Shown here piece after piece: positions 46,704 through 56,562 of a stretch of DNA of 64,000 nucleotides. The stretch spans positions 1 through 64,000 of the forward strand of contig JAFUJR010000007.1 in assembly GCA_017468085.1 (NCBI GenBank), read 5' to 3'. The first letter of the stretch is position 1. Every line of letters starts with the position of its first letter. The notes under the pieces were generated by a model that did no database searches, was not told where the DNA came from, and worked only from the letters and a program-made list of their open reading frames with translations. This DNA comes from Clostridia bacterium. GTDB taxonomy: Bacteria > Bacillota > Clostridia > Christensenellales > Borkfalkiaceae. Both the position numbers and the translations under genes were made by a program.

Positions 46704-46800
46704 GGAGGCGTAGCTCAGTTGGTTAGAGCGAACTTCAGGTCGGAGTTCGCGCGAGTCCTGCGAAGCCTTGATGCGGAGCATCAAAACGCTCTCGCGTCCA
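46704..46800 (+). pseudogene. Disrupted tRNA-Val copy
   Basis: The first 27 bases (acceptor 5' strand and D-arm) are identical to the intact tRNA-Val downstream, and the last bases (CTCTCGCGTCCA) match its acceptor 3' strand. Between them the anticodon and T-arms are replaced by about 58 unrelated bases. The foreign part is bounded by CGCGAG and CTCTCGCG, an inverted repeat. No T-loop can be drawn, so it cannot be a working tRNA. Co-transcribed with the intact gene. Confidence 0.8.
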
Positions 46801-46817
46801 CAAAAAAACACATATTT

Positions 46818-46894
<77 letters not shown>

Positions 46895-46895
46895 C

Positions 46896-46922
46896 AACAG
46901 CACCCACCAGGGTGCTGTTTTT
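46896..46922 (+). terminator. Terminator after tRNA-Val
   Basis: Ten-bp stem AACAGCACCC/GGGTGCTGTT with loop ACCA and TTTTT. Confidence 0.9.
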
Positions 46923-46930
46923 GCGTGGAA

Positions 46931-47256
46931 GCGAGAGTGGCGAAGAAACTACGTATTAACGGAGGTTCGCGCGAGGAGGCAAGCAAACCTTATTCATTAT
47001 ATCTGCTTTATTTTTCCTTGCCGACGAAGCTTTGGCGTAGCCAATTCCCTCTCGCGTCCACCACAATAGCACCCAATAGGGTGCTGTTTTTCTTTGCAGG
47101 ATGCGAGAGTAGCGAAGAAAGTCCGCTTAGCGGAGGTTCGCGCGAGGAGGCAAGCAAACCTTATTCATTATATCTGCTTTATTTTTCCTTGCCGACGAAG
47201 CTTTGGCGTAGCCAATTCCCTCTCGCGTCCACCACAATAGCACCCAATAGGGTGCT
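46931..47256 (+). repeat. Two direct repeats derived from the tRNA-Val 3' end and terminator, with inserted sequence
   Basis: Two units about 171 bases apart share an identical 126-base run (46960-47085 and 47131-47256). Each begins with GCGAGAG, has the T-arm-like CGGAGGTTCG, an insert of about 75 bases bounded by CGCGAGG and CCTCTCGCG, then the tRNA-Val 3' end GTCCACCA and a copy of the GCACCC/GGGTGC terminator hairpin. The insert splits the tRNA T-arm at the same place as in the disrupted copy at 46704. An open frame of 151 codons runs through both units but repeats itself and has no ribosome site, so it is not taken as a gene. Confidence 0.8.
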
Positions 47257-47267
47257 TTTTTATTTTC

Positions 47268-48083
47268 TTAAAGTCCTTTCGCTTGAATATTACAAAGACT
47301 GCCTACTTGGTAAAAGCCCACTTTTTTATAACAAGAATTTGAGGCAATATATCCACCGTCCGCGTATAAAATGGGAATAAGCCCGTCTTTTAAAATTCCT
47401 TCCGCTACCTTATAAACAAGATTAATTGCATAACCCATTCTACGGTATTGCGGCACGGTATATACAAGCGAGATCTTACTGTATTTTTCTCCATCTTCCT
47501 TGGCGGTAGTTGCTACAATATCTCCTTTCACATTTCTCCAAATAAAGATATTTCCCTTTTCAATCTTTTCTGCTATCAATTCTTTTGACCTTTGGATACT
47601 GAATTCCAAACCCTCCATTTCATAAGTCATTTCCTTATAATAGCGTGAAAGAATTTCAATATCCACTTTATTTGCAAGTTCTATTTCTCCATCACAAACG
47701 TGCGGCGTATTTTCAAGTCTATCTAATCGATAGGATAATAAATCCATTTTTAATCGGCAATCATTATACCGTGCGTCATGCTTCTTTAATTTTGCAAGCA
47801 GGGCTGTCGATAAAATGATATTATAACCACTTTCTAAAGGGAAGTTTTCCGCCAAAATTTGCATAATTGTTTCTACGTCTTGCAAATTATTTTCATCCTT
47901 ACACCACACCCAAACAGGATAAGGCGCACTCGAATAACAAACGATAAAACTCTCCCTGTTCGTAAAAATTTTACTGCATTTTCTTTTCAAAATTTTATGT
48001 AAAACCACATAGGTTATATTATTTTCAAGCAAGGCAGAAGAAAGAGCATCGCTTTGGTCGACTATATGCAAATATTTTTCCAT
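47268..48083 (-). CDS. GNAT-family N-acetyltransferase
   Basis: A 271-residue protein. The C-terminal half is a GNAT domain with the acetyl-CoA loop VYTVPQYRRMGYA (about 213-225) and the closing ILYADGGYIASNSCYKKVGF. The N-terminal half (about 1-130) is a less conserved domain seen in some clostridial acetyltransferases. Substrate unknown. The ATG at 48083 has AGGTG upstream; a longer frame upstream overlaps a hairpin and was rejected. Confidence 0.82.
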   Translation of the reverse strand: MEKYLHIVDQSDALSSALLENNITYVVLHKILKRKCSKIFTNRESFIVCYSSAPYPVWVWCKDENNLQDVETIMQILAENFPLESGYNIILSTALLAKLKKHDARYNDCRLKMDLLSYRLDRLENTPHVCDGEIELANKVDIEILSRYYKEMTYEMEGLEFSIQRSKELIAEKIEKGNIFIWRNVKGDIVATTAKEDGEKYSKISLVYTVPQYRRMGYAINLVYKVAEGILKDGLIPILYADGGYIASNSCYKKVGFYQVGSLCNIQAKGL

Positions 48084-48097
48084 TTTAACACCTATTA

Positions 48098-48131
48098 AGC
48101 AAAAAGGGAGGCAACAATCGCCCCCCCCTTC
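48098..48131 (-). terminator. Terminator after the GGGtGRT gene
   Basis: Minus-strand stem AAGGGGGGGGCG/TTGCCTCCCTT (imperfect) followed by TTTTTGC, 20 bases beyond the stop at 48151. Confidence 0.55.
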
Positions 48132-48150
48132 TTTATTCAAACAAATTTTC

Positions 48151-49152
48151 TTACGCTTTCATCGCTTCTTCGATAGCAACCGCGCAAGCAACCGTCATAC
48201 CAACCATGGGGTTGTTACCTGCACCGATCAAGCCCATCATTTCTACGTGAGCGGGAACGGAGCTCGAACCAGCGAACTGTGCGTCGGAGTGCATTCTGCC
48301 CATCGTATCCGTCATACCGTAGGAAGCGGGACCAGCCGCCATGTTGTCGGGGTGGAGCGTTCTGCCCGTACCGCCACCGGAAGCAACGGAGAAGTATTCT
48401 ACGCCGTTTTCGTTGCACCACTTCTTGTACGTGCCTGCAACAGGGTGCTGGAATCTGGTAGGGTTCGTGGAGTTACCCGTAATGGAAACGCCAACGTTTT
48501 CAAGCTTCATGATTGCAACGCCTTCGGGAACGGAGTCCGCACCGTAGCACTTAACCTTCGCACGAGGACCGTCGGAGAACGCTTTTTCATAAACGACTTC
48601 TACCGTTTCCGTAGCAGGATCGAACTTCGTTTCTACGAAGGTGAAACCGTTGATTCTGGAAATAATATAAGCAGCGTCTTTACCAAGACCGTTCAAAATA
48701 ACGCGCAAGGGTTGTTTTCTTACCTTGTTTGCATTGAGCGCAATGGAAATAGCGCCTTCAGCCGCCGCAAAAGATTCATGTCCGGCAAGGAAGCAGAAAC
48801 ATTCCGTTTCATCGGAAAGAAGCTTCGCGCCAAGGTTACCGTGTCCAAGACCGACAAGACGGTTTTGCGCAACGGAACCGGGGATACAGAACGCCTGCAA
48901 ACCGATACCGATAGCCGCAGCCGCGTCGGAAGCCTTCGTGCAGCCTTTCTTAATTGCGATAGCCGAGCCTACCGTGTAAGCCCAAACTGCGTTTTCAAAA
49001 CAGATAGGTTGACCTGCGCGAACGATTTTATCGCAGTCAACGCCTTTCGCAAGGCAGATATCTCTACATTCTTCAACGGAGGAAATGCCGTATTCTTTCA
49101 AAACGCCATTGATTTTTTCAATTCTTCTTTCATAACCTTCAAATAATGCCAT
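48151..49152 (-). CDS. GGGtGRT protein
   Basis: A 333-residue member of the family named after its motif, here ASGGGTGRTLHPDNMAAGPAS near residue 259. It is rich in Gly and Ala with conserved cysteines (CLAKGVDCDKIV, FCIPGSVAQNR, CFCFLAGHE). The family occurs in anaerobes and has no experimental function known to me. It follows the NifU-like gene by 17 bases with a strong AAAGGAGG, and the two share a promoter. A role with an iron-sulphur or other metal cofactor is an inference from the partner. Confidence 0.9.
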   Translation of the reverse strand: MALFEGYERRIEKINGVLKEYGISSVEECRDICLAKGVDCDKIVRAGQPICFENAVWAYTVGSAIAIKKGCTKASDAAAAIGIGLQAFCIPGSVAQNRLVGLGHGNLGAKLLSDETECFCFLAGHESFAAAEGAISIALNANKVRKQPLRVILNGLGKDAAYIISRINGFTFVETKFDPATETVEVVYEKAFSDGPRAKVKCYGADSVPEGVAIMKLENVGVSITGNSTNPTRFQHPVAGTYKKWCNENGVEYFSVASGGGTGRTLHPDNMAAGPASYGMTDTMGRMHSDAQFAGSSSVPAHVEMMGLIGAGNNPMVGMTVACAVAIEEAMKA

Positions 49153-49169
49153 TTGCTTGTCCTCCTTTA

Positions 49170-49880
49170 TTACTCTTTACGAGGGTCGATGAATTTAACC
49201 GCACCCTGTTCTGCCGTAAATCTACCGTAATGACCCATAGCCTTTGCGTAAGCCTCGTTGGGTTCCATACCTTTCTTGATAAAGTCGGTCATTTTGCCGA
49301 GGGAAACGAATTCATAGCCGATAACTTCGTTGTTTGCGTCAAGCGCAAGACGGGTTACGTAGCCTTCTGCCATTTCGAGATATCTAACGCCTTTTTGAAG
49401 GGTGGAATACATCGTACCCACCTGCGAACGGTGCCCTTTACCAAGGTCTTCCAAGCCCGCGCCGATAACAAGACCGTCATCGGAGAATGCAGACTGCGAA
49501 CGTCCGTAAACGATTTGCAAGAACAATTCTCTCATTGCCGTATTGATAGCGTCGCAAACCAAGTCGGTATTGAGCGCTTCAAGGGGAGTTTTTCCCGGCA
49601 AAATTTCAGCCGCCATAGCCGCGGAATGGGTCATACCCGAACAACCGATGGTTTCTACGAGAGCTTCTTGAATGATACCCTGCTTAATGTTCAACGAGAG
49701 CTTACAAGCGCCCTGTTGAGGAGCGCACCAGCCGATACCGTGGGTAAAGCCGCTGATGTCTTTGATTTCTTTCGCATGAACCCACTTACCTTCTTCGGGA
49801 ATCGGGGCATTTTCATGACGAGCAACGCCTGCGCCTTTTGCAACGCAGTACATTTCTTGAACTTCTGACGAAATAGTCAT
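49170..49880 (-). CDS. NifU-like iron-sulphur scaffold protein, GGGtGRT partner
   Basis: A 236-residue protein with an IscU/NifU N-terminal-type fold. Candidate ligand cysteines are in GWCAPQQGACKLSL (about 51 and 58), ETIGCSGMTHSAAMAAEIL (about 79) and DLVCDAI (about 107). The C-terminal 100 residues (GLEDLGKGHRSQVGTMYS onward) are not part of classical IscU. It precedes the GGGtGRT gene. GGAGG lies nine bases before the ATG. Whether it assembles general clusters or one for its partner is not known. Confidence 0.82.
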   Translation of the reverse strand: MTISSEVQEMYCVAKGAGVARHENAPIPEEGKWVHAKEIKDISGFTHGIGWCAPQQGACKLSLNIKQGIIQEALVETIGCSGMTHSAAMAAEILPGKTPLEALNTDLVCDAINTAMRELFLQIVYGRSQSAFSDDGLVIGAGLEDLGKGHRSQVGTMYSTLQKGVRYLEMAEGYVTRLALDANNEVIGYEFVSLGKMTDFIKKGMEPNEAYAKAMGHYGRFTAEQGAVKFIDPRKE

Positions 49881-49899
49881 TTATGAATTCCTCCAATAT

Positions 49900-49994
49900 T
49901 ATTTTGCTGTTTACTGATAAGAGGAATTTTGGTAAAATTCCAAAATATCCCTTATACCAACTATAAGTATAACATATCTTTTTTAAAATTTCAA
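49900..49994 (-). promoter_or_regulatory. Promoter and leader hairpin of the NifU-like/GGGtGRT operon
   Basis: Minus-strand TTGAAA (49989-49994), 17-base spacer, TATACT (49966-49971). The 79-base leader contains a perfect GGAATTTT/AAAATTCC hairpin (49923-49941) overlapping an alternative TTTTGG/CCAAAA pairing. Confidence 0.6.
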
Positions 49995-50059
49995 CAATTT
50001 ACAGCAAAAAAATTTGGCAATTCTCATATTTTTTAAGGCAAAACGAAAGCCCTTGCCCT

Positions 50060-50761
50060 TTAATCTAAAAAATCTTCGGGGCGGAGCGCGGCACGCAGTT
50101 TTTCTATCGCGTGCTTTTCTATCCTTGAAATATAGGAACGGGATATTTTTAACACGTTTGCCACCTCGCGTTGCGGTAACGGAATCCCCCCTTTCAACGC
50201 ATAACGTAAGCATATTATTCTATATTCCCGTTCGCTTAATACCCGCTTGATTTGTAAAAGTAATTTTTCGCGTTGTACGGAGCGTTCCACCTGCTCGAAA
50301 ACGCAATCCTCTTTTTCAAAGAGCAAATCCATAAGCGTAAGCTCGTTTCCGTCTTTATCCATACCTACGGGCTCAGACAATGAAATAGTGCTTTTATGCT
50401 TTTTATTGGCGCGAATCAGCATTAAAATTTCGTTTTCAATGCACCGCGCCGTATAAGTCGCAAGCGCCGTTCCGTGCCCGATTTTATAAGTACTGATTGC
50501 CTTGATAAGCCCTATACTTCCAACAGATATTAAATCGTCCGTTTCCGCCGCGCCCGAGTATTTTTTGACAATGTGCGCAACCAAACGCATATTGTGCTTT
50601 ATTAAAATTTCTTTCGCTTGTTTATCGCCCTGCGCTACCAACGCAAGATATTTTTCTTCCTCCTCTTTTGACAACGGTTTTGGAAAGGCGCTTTTATTAC
50701 CGATCATTCCCGTAAAAAAAACAATTTTCCCCAATAACATCCAAATAAAATCTAAAAACAT
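50060..50761 (-). CDS. sigK: RNA polymerase sporulation sigma factor sigma-K
   Basis: Late mother-cell sigma factor, 233 residues. The hydrophobic N-terminus (MFLDFIWMLLGKIVFFTGMI) is the pro-sequence that holds it at the membrane until SpoIVFB-type cleavage. Then come NKSAFPKPLSKEEEEKYL, region 2 (HNMRLVAHIVKKYSG, DLISVGSIGLIKAI) and region 4 helix-turn-helix (REVANVLKISRSYISRIEKHAIEKL). The gene is intact, with no skin-type interruption. Start at 50761 with AGGTG eight bases upstream. A CATACGAT at 50783-50790 matches a sigma-E -10 (CATACAnT); the -35 is poor. Confidence 0.93.
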   Translation of the reverse strand: MFLDFIWMLLGKIVFFTGMIGNKSAFPKPLSKEEEEKYLALVAQGDKQAKEILIKHNMRLVAHIVKKYSGAAETDDLISVGSIGLIKAISTYKIGHGTALATYTARCIENEILMLIRANKKHKSTISLSEPVGMDKDGNELTLMDLLFEKEDCVFEQVERSVQREKLLLQIKRVLSEREYRIICLRYALKGGIPLPQREVANVLKISRSYISRIEKHAIEKLRAALRPEDFLD

Positions 50762-50845
50762 TCTTCTCACACCTCGCCAAATATCGTATGCAACGGAATG
50801 GTTGTACAATGCAAGCTAAACCTTATTTTAAGTAAAAAACAAAAA

Positions 50846-50884
50846 GTACTATGTCGCACAGAACAATTCTGTGTGGCATAGTAC
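50846..50884 (-). terminator. Terminator of the guaB-guaA unit
   Basis: Eighteen-bp stem (two G-U pairs) with a three-base loop, arms at 50846-50863 and 50867-50884, followed on the minus strand by TTTTTGTTTTTT. Confidence 0.85.
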
Positions 50885-50902
50885 CAATTCGTCTTTTAAA
50901 TT

Positions 50903-50969
50903 TTTATCCCCTATGGGGATAAAGCATATTTCACTCAGCTGTTATGTGTAATATAATGCGTGGCATAAC
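50903..50969. repeat. Two further hairpins between guaA and sigK
   Basis: TTTATCCCC/GGGGATAAA (50903-50923, nine bp, loop TAT) and GTTATG/CATAAC (50941-50969, 17-base loop). Neither has a good T run. With the terminator at 50846 this makes three hairpins in 174 bases. Confidence 0.55.
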
Positions 50970-50983
50970 TCTTTATTTTAGAA

Positions 50984-51964
50984 TTATTCCCACTCAATCG
51001 TACCGCAAGGCTTCGGCGTTAAGTCGTACAATACGCGGTTGACATTTTCGACCTCTGCCGTGATACGCTCCGTAATTTTCTTCAATACGTCGTAAGGAAT
51101 CTCCTCAATCGTAGCCGTCATTGCGTCCACGGTGTTTACCGCACGGATAATTACGGGATAAGCGTACGTTCTCGCGCCGTTTTTTACGCCCACGGATTTG
51201 AAATTAGGTACAGCCGTGAAATATTGCCATACCTTACCGTCCAAGCCCGCCTTTGCAAATTCCTCACGCAAAATCGCGTCGGATTCACGAACGGCTTCCA
51301 ATCTTTCACGTGTAATTGCGCCAAGGCAACGCACGCCAAGCCCAGGTCCGGGGAAAGGCTGACGATATACCATCGCATCAGGCAAACCGAGCGCAATACC
51401 CACAACGCGTACCTCGTCCTTATAAAGGAATTTAAGAGGCTCAACTAATTCGAATTGCATATCCTTGGGCAAACCGCCTACGTTGTGATGCGCTTTTACG
51501 CCGTCGCTTTCCAAAATATCGGGATAAATTGTACCCTGCGCTAAGAAGGAAATCCCCGACAGTTTGCTTGCCTCTTCATCAAACACCTTAATAAATTCAC
51601 CGCCGATGATTTTACGCTTCTTTTCAGGTTCTTCCACGCCGTCTAAAAGGGAAAGGAAACGGTCAGTTGCGTCTACGTAAATCAAGTTGGCGTCCAGCTG
51701 ATTTTGGAACACTTCCACAACGTCCTCGCTTTCTCCTTTACGCATCAACCCATGATTAACGTGCACGCAAACGAGCTGCTTGCCAATCGCTTTGATAAGC
51801 AACGCCGCAACGACGGACGAGTCGACGCCGCCCGACAATGCAAGCAAAACCTTTTTATCTCCTACTTGCGCGCGGATTTCTTTGATTTGTTCGGTAATAA
51901 ATTCGTCAGCGAGCGCTTTTGTCGTAATACGAGCCATGCTCTCGGGACGCACGTTATTTGGCAT
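50984..51964 (-). CDS. guaA: GMP synthase, ATP-pyrophosphatase and dimerisation domains only
   Basis: Converts XMP to GMP. P-loop [14 protein letters not shown] near residue 45, [22 protein letters not shown], and the dimerisation domain with [12 protein letters not shown] and the terminal KPCGTIEWE. At 326 residues it lacks the roughly 190-residue class I glutaminase domain of normal bacterial GuaA. The ATG has GGAGG eight bases upstream and only 35 bases separate it from guaB, so the missing domain is not hidden nearby. It must use ammonia or a separate glutaminase subunit as in archaea. Confidence 0.95.
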   Translation of the reverse strand: MPNNVRPESMARITTKALADEFITEQIKEIRAQVGDKKVLLALSGGVDSSVVAALLIKAIGKQLVCVHVNHGLMRKGESEDVVEVFQNQLDANLIYVDATDRFLSLLDGVEEPEKKRKIIGGEFIKVFDEEASKLSGISFLAQGTIYPDILESDGVKAHHNVGGLPKDMQFELVEPLKFLYKDEVRVVGIALGLPDAMVYRQPFPGPGLGVRCLGAITRERLEAVRESDAILREEFAKAGLDGKVWQYFTAVPNFKSVGVKNGARTYAYPVIIRAVNTVDAMTATIEEIPYDVLKKITERITAEVENVNRVLYDLTPKPCGTIEWE

Positions 51965-51999
51965 AATTCTTTCCTCCGTAAGATAATCTTTCTTGTTAA

Positions 52000-53472
<1,473 letters not shown>

Positions 53473-53505
53473 TTAGTTTAACGTATTTATATCATTTATA
53501 AAAAC

Positions 53506-53547
53506 AAAATGGACAGTTTTGACTGCGCGCCAAAACACATCCATTTT
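53506..53547 (-). terminator. Terminator after the membrane protein gene
   Basis: Two-part stem: outer AAAATGGA/TCCATTTT and inner GTTTTG/CAAAAC, followed on the minus strand by GTTTTTAT; it overlaps the stop of the gene ending at 53546. Confidence 0.7.
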
Positions 53548-54151
53548 ATTGACTTTCCGTCAGCGCAAGAATCGCATTGAAATACGCCTCATATTCGGCG
53601 CGAACTTGCATATTTTTCATTTCCACCTTTATCAAATTGACCGTATCCGCATCCTTGTGTTGCAACGCGGTAATCAGCACGGCAACCACCGCATTGTTTT
53701 TGGGGAACGCATTATCCCCAACCAAGGCAAAGGCGCGTTCCACCGCCTCCGTTACGCGCGCGCGTTCATACTTAGCAATGCAAACTTGCCCGTATACGTA
53801 CTGCTCGTAGGTAAGCTCCGCGTTCTGTGGTCCTTTTGCATTTTTAATCGCGCAAAAATCATCAAACGCCTCGTCTTTAATCAAACGCTCGCCACAGCTA
53901 TCGATTTTTTCATAATCGTGCTGACCGATTGCCACCTCAGCCGCGTGCGCAATGTAGTTAATTTCATGGGAGCGGTCATAGGATATTTCCGCAAACCAAA
54001 TGCTGGCGTCTTCCATACCGAGGTCGTAGGTCAGTTTCATCATCGTCTGCGGATAGACGCAAACGAGCGCGGTGAGCATGAACAAGAACAAGATTGCAAT
54101 CGACGCAAGCGTAGTCAAAACTGCTCTTAAGATAATCTTGTCGACGCTCAT
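53546..54151 (-). CDS. Single-pass membrane protein of unknown function
   Basis: A 201-residue protein I do not recognise. One N-terminal membrane segment (about 9-35), then an all-helical soluble part that looks like short TPR-type repeats (ASIWFAEISYDRSHEINYIAHA, YEQYVYGQVCIAKYERARV). The ATG at 54151 has GAGG eight bases upstream; the longer frame was rejected. Own terminator downstream. Confidence 0.65.
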   Translation of the reverse strand: MSVDKIILRAVLTTLASIAILFLFMLTALVCVYPQTMMKLTYDLGMEDASIWFAEISYDRSHEINYIAHAAEVAIGQHDYEKIDSCGERLIKDEAFDDFCAIKNAKGPQNAELTYEQYVYGQVCIAKYERARVTEAVERAFALVGDNAFPKNNAVVAVLITALQHKDADTVNLIKVEMKNMQVRAEYEAYFNAILALTESQ

Positions 54152-54264
54152 ACTCCTTTCCTCCCATCGTATTGATATTATTTTACCACATAAAAAACAA
54201 AAAATCAACTGTATAAACGAAATTTATTGGGCATGAACGGCGTATTTTTTTAATATAATAAGGT

Positions 54265-54966
54265 ATGAAACATCAACTTCGTCAAAACAATACCGTTTTA
54301 CGCCCGATTTGCTTACTGAATATCCTTTTATTAGTCCCTCTTTTCATATGGGTATTTGCGCTTAGCGGCTGCCAAAAATCCGTCGATTATTTTTCCTACG
54401 TATCGGAATTCAGAAACAACATATTTCTCGCCGAAACGGACGGATTATGTCTGTACATCCATTCCGTTTTAAAAGAAACGCCCTATGCCGCAGACGGCGT
54501 TGCAAACGAAAGCACGGCGCGTACCGAGGTATTTTTGTCCGCACCTGAAGGCACGCAAAATTACACCTTATATATTGAGGTAGACGGAAAACAATACGGC
54601 GGTGAATTGGCGTTTGACAACGTAAAGGCAGAGTACTTTTTATCTTTCAGCTTAGATATATCGGAATTGAAAGAGCTGCCCTGCGTTTTACAATGCGGAG
54701 AATCAAAATGGCAGTTTGTTGCAAGTTCTGTTTTGCGTAATGAAACGGTTACGCCAAGGAACATTTTAGATAACGTCCGCGCATACGCCCCCGAGATTTT
54801 TGAAAATCTGACGGATAAATACGGATTTAAGGGAGAAATTTACCTGCGGCTGCTTTACGAAGACGCGCCGTATTACTACGTCGGCGTTATTGACCGAAAC
54901 GGCGATATTTACGCTTTCCTCGTCAATGCAACAAACGGGAAGGTCTTAGCTCGTCGCAACCCCTAA
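54265..54966 (+). CDS. Putative lipoprotein
   Basis: A 233-residue protein with a hydrophobic segment (about 16-35) ending in the lipobox-like ALSGC, so the mature N-terminus would be a lipidated Cys near residue 36. The rest is extracytoplasmic; the C-terminal YYVGVIDRNGDIYAFLVNATNGKVLAR has the look of a PepSY-type repeat. A TATAAT lies only five bases before the ATG (54254-54259) and the AAGG at 54260-54263 is too close to serve well, so a leaderless message is possible; the -35 is weak. Confidence 0.75.
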   Translation: MKHQLRQNNTVLRPICLLNILLLVPLFIWVFALSGCQKSVDYFSYVSEFRNNIFLAETDGLCLYIHSVLKETPYAADGVANESTARTEVFLSAPEGTQNYTLYIEVDGKQYGGELAFDNVKAEYFLSFSLDISELKELPCVLQCGESKWQFVASSVLRNETVTPRNILDNVRAYAPEIFENLTDKYGFKGEIYLRLLYEDAPYYYVGVIDRNGDIYAFLVNATNGKVLARRNP

Positions 54967-54972
54967 GTAACG

Positions 54973-55003
54973 AAAAAAACGGCTTTTTACAGCCGTTTTT
55001 TTG
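54973..55003. terminator. Bidirectional terminator between convergent genes
   Basis: Twelve-bp stem AAAAAAACGGCT/AGCCGTTTTTTT, with A and T runs that give a U-tract on either strand. Confidence 0.88.
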
Positions 55004-55006
55004 TTG

Positions 55007-55324
55007 TTATTGCAACCACACGAGCGCAATCATAAAAACAAGAATCGCCGCCGCAAGAATACAACCGATTAACGGAAGCATGGAACGTAGCATACCCCAT
55101 ACCATCGCCCAATATTCCTTGCGAGAAACGTCCACCTTCTGTTCGCGCTGTTTTTTGAGGTGGGGATTATACCAACTAAACCCCTCCACGTTCATATCCG
55201 CAAAAGTAGTTTCGGTGTCAAGCTCAGCATCACGCAAACGTTTACGCTCTGCGCGCGCTTTGCGTTTTGCCTCCTTTGCCTGACGCTTTTCCTCTTTTTT
55301 TCGTTGCCTTTCCTGTTCGGTCAT
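55007..55324 (-). CDS. Small basic tail-anchored protein
   Basis: A 105-residue protein. Residues 1-33 are a highly charged Lys/Arg/Glu helix, residues about 80-103 one C-terminal membrane segment, so the bulk should face the cytoplasm. It follows oppF by 17 bases and probably belongs to the opp operon. ATG at 55324 with GAGG upstream; a longer frame into oppF was rejected. No family recognised. Confidence 0.65.
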   Translation of the reverse strand: MTEQERQRKKEEKRQAKEAKRKARAERKRLRDAELDTETTFADMNVEGFSWYNPHLKKQREQKVDVSRKEYWAMVWGMLRSMLPLIGCILAAAILVFMIALVWLQ

Positions 55325-55341
55325 ATAACCTCGTACCCCGC

Positions 55342-56562
55342 TTAAGACTGCGGTTCTTCCGTTTTCTTTGCAAATAAATGGCAAGCACAGAAATGTCCTT
55401 CTTCCACCTCAACGTAAGGAGGCACAACCGTTTTGCAAACGTCCATACAATGCGCGCAACGGGTGTGGAATTTACAACCCGCAGGCGGATTGACGGGCGA
55501 AGGGATATCTCCTTTGAGGATAACTCGCTTCATTTTGACGTGTGGATTAGGCACGGGCACAGCCGAGAAAAGCGCCTTGGTATACGGGTGCAACGTATTG
55601 TTAAAAATACGCTCCTTTGTGCCGTATTCCACCATACTTCCCAAATACATAACGCCCACCTCGTCGGAAATATGCTTTACCACCGACAAGTCGTGTGAAA
55701 TGAAAATGTAGGTCAAGCCAAGCTTTGCTTGCAATTCTTTGAGCATATTGATAATCTGCGCTTGAATGGAAACGTCGAGTGCGGAAACGGGTTCGTCGCA
55801 AATGACGAGTTCGGGATTGAGCGCCAACGCGCGCGCAATACAGATACGCTGACGTTGACCGCCCGAAAATTCGTGCGGATAACGCTCGAAATAATGGGGT
55901 TGCAAACCGCACATCGTCATGATTTTAAGGATATAATCCTTGTATTCGTCCTTGGTAACGATGCCGTGCTCTAACGCGGCTTCGCCGATAATTTCCCCAA
56001 CCGTCATACGCGGCGAAAGGCTCGCATACGGGTCTTGAAAAATCATTTGCATATTCGGGCGTAATTTGTCAAACTCACGGTTGGGAATTTTAGAAACTTC
56101 CTCCCCTTTAAACCACACCTCGCCGCCGGTTACGTCATAAAGGCGTAAAATGGTGCGTCCCATCGTCGTTTTACCGCAACCCGATTCGCCTACGATACCA
56201 AGTGTTTTACCTTTTTTAAGGGTAAAAGAAACGTCGTCAACCGCGCGCAAAAACTTGGTAGGCTTGCCAAAGAAATTCGTTCCAACGGGGAAATGCTTTT
56301 TTAAGTTTTTCACTTCAAGCAAAACCTCGCCCGCCCGAACGGTCTTCGTGTTCCCCGTAGGCTTTTTATTGGAATCGGTTCTTTCAGGTTGCGGTTGTTG
56401 TAAGTTTTTCGACGCGTTTACTTGAAGAAACATACCGCACTTCGGGCAAAGACAAACGCCCGATTGGCTTACGTAGAGTTTGGTCGCGCACTTTAAGCAA
56501 GAAATAATCGCTCTGCCATTTACCACGGAGTTTTGCGCATTTGTAGGTTTTTTATCACTCAT
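55342..56562 (-). CDS. oppF: Oligopeptide ABC transporter ATPase with N-terminal zinc ribbon (OppF-type)
   Basis: A 406-residue ATPase. Residues about 22-45 form a CLKC...CPKC zinc ribbon followed by a Gln/Pro linker, an addition not found in standard OppF. The ABC domain has Walker [10 protein letters not shown] near residue 128, signature FSGGQRQR and Walker B LVICDEP. The C-terminal oligo_HPY region with [14 protein letters not shown], typical of OppD/F, may hold an iron-sulphur cluster as in some peptide transporters. Its ATG overlaps the oppD stop by eight bases. Confidence 0.9.
   Translation of the reverse strand: MSDKKPTNAQNSVVNGRAIISCLKCATKLYVSQSGVCLCPKCGMFLQVNASKNLQQPQPERTDSNKKPTGNTKTVRAGEVLLEVKNLKKHFPVGTNFFGKPTKFLRAVDDVSFTLKKGKTLGIVGESGCGKTTMGRTILRLYDVTGGEVWFKGEEVSKIPNREFDKLRPNMQMIFQDPYASLSPRMTVGEIIGEAALEHGIVTKDEYKDYILKIMTMCGLQPHYFERYPHEFSGGQRQRICIARALALNPELVICDEPVSALDVSIQAQIINMLKELQAKLGLTYIFISHDLSVVKHISDEVGVMYLGSMVEYGTKERIFNNTLHPYTKALFSAVPVPNPHVKMKRVILKGDIPSPVNPPAGCKFHTRCAHCMDVCKTVVPPYVEVEEGHFCACHLFAKKTEEPQS

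Noticed and set aside
46704-46800. Possible working tRNA with a long variable arm
   Set aside because: No T-arm with a TTC loop can be formed and the anticodon arm is missing, so it is treated as a disrupted copy.
46925-47380. Open frame of 151 codons through the tRNA-Val-derived repeats
   Set aside because: It repeats the same 40-residue stretch because the DNA is duplicated, covers tRNA 3' ends and terminators, and has no ribosome binding site.
51965-51999. Hidden or frameshifted glutaminase domain of GuaA
   Set aside because: Only 35 bases lie between guaB and guaA, and they hold a proper Shine-Dalgarno site.
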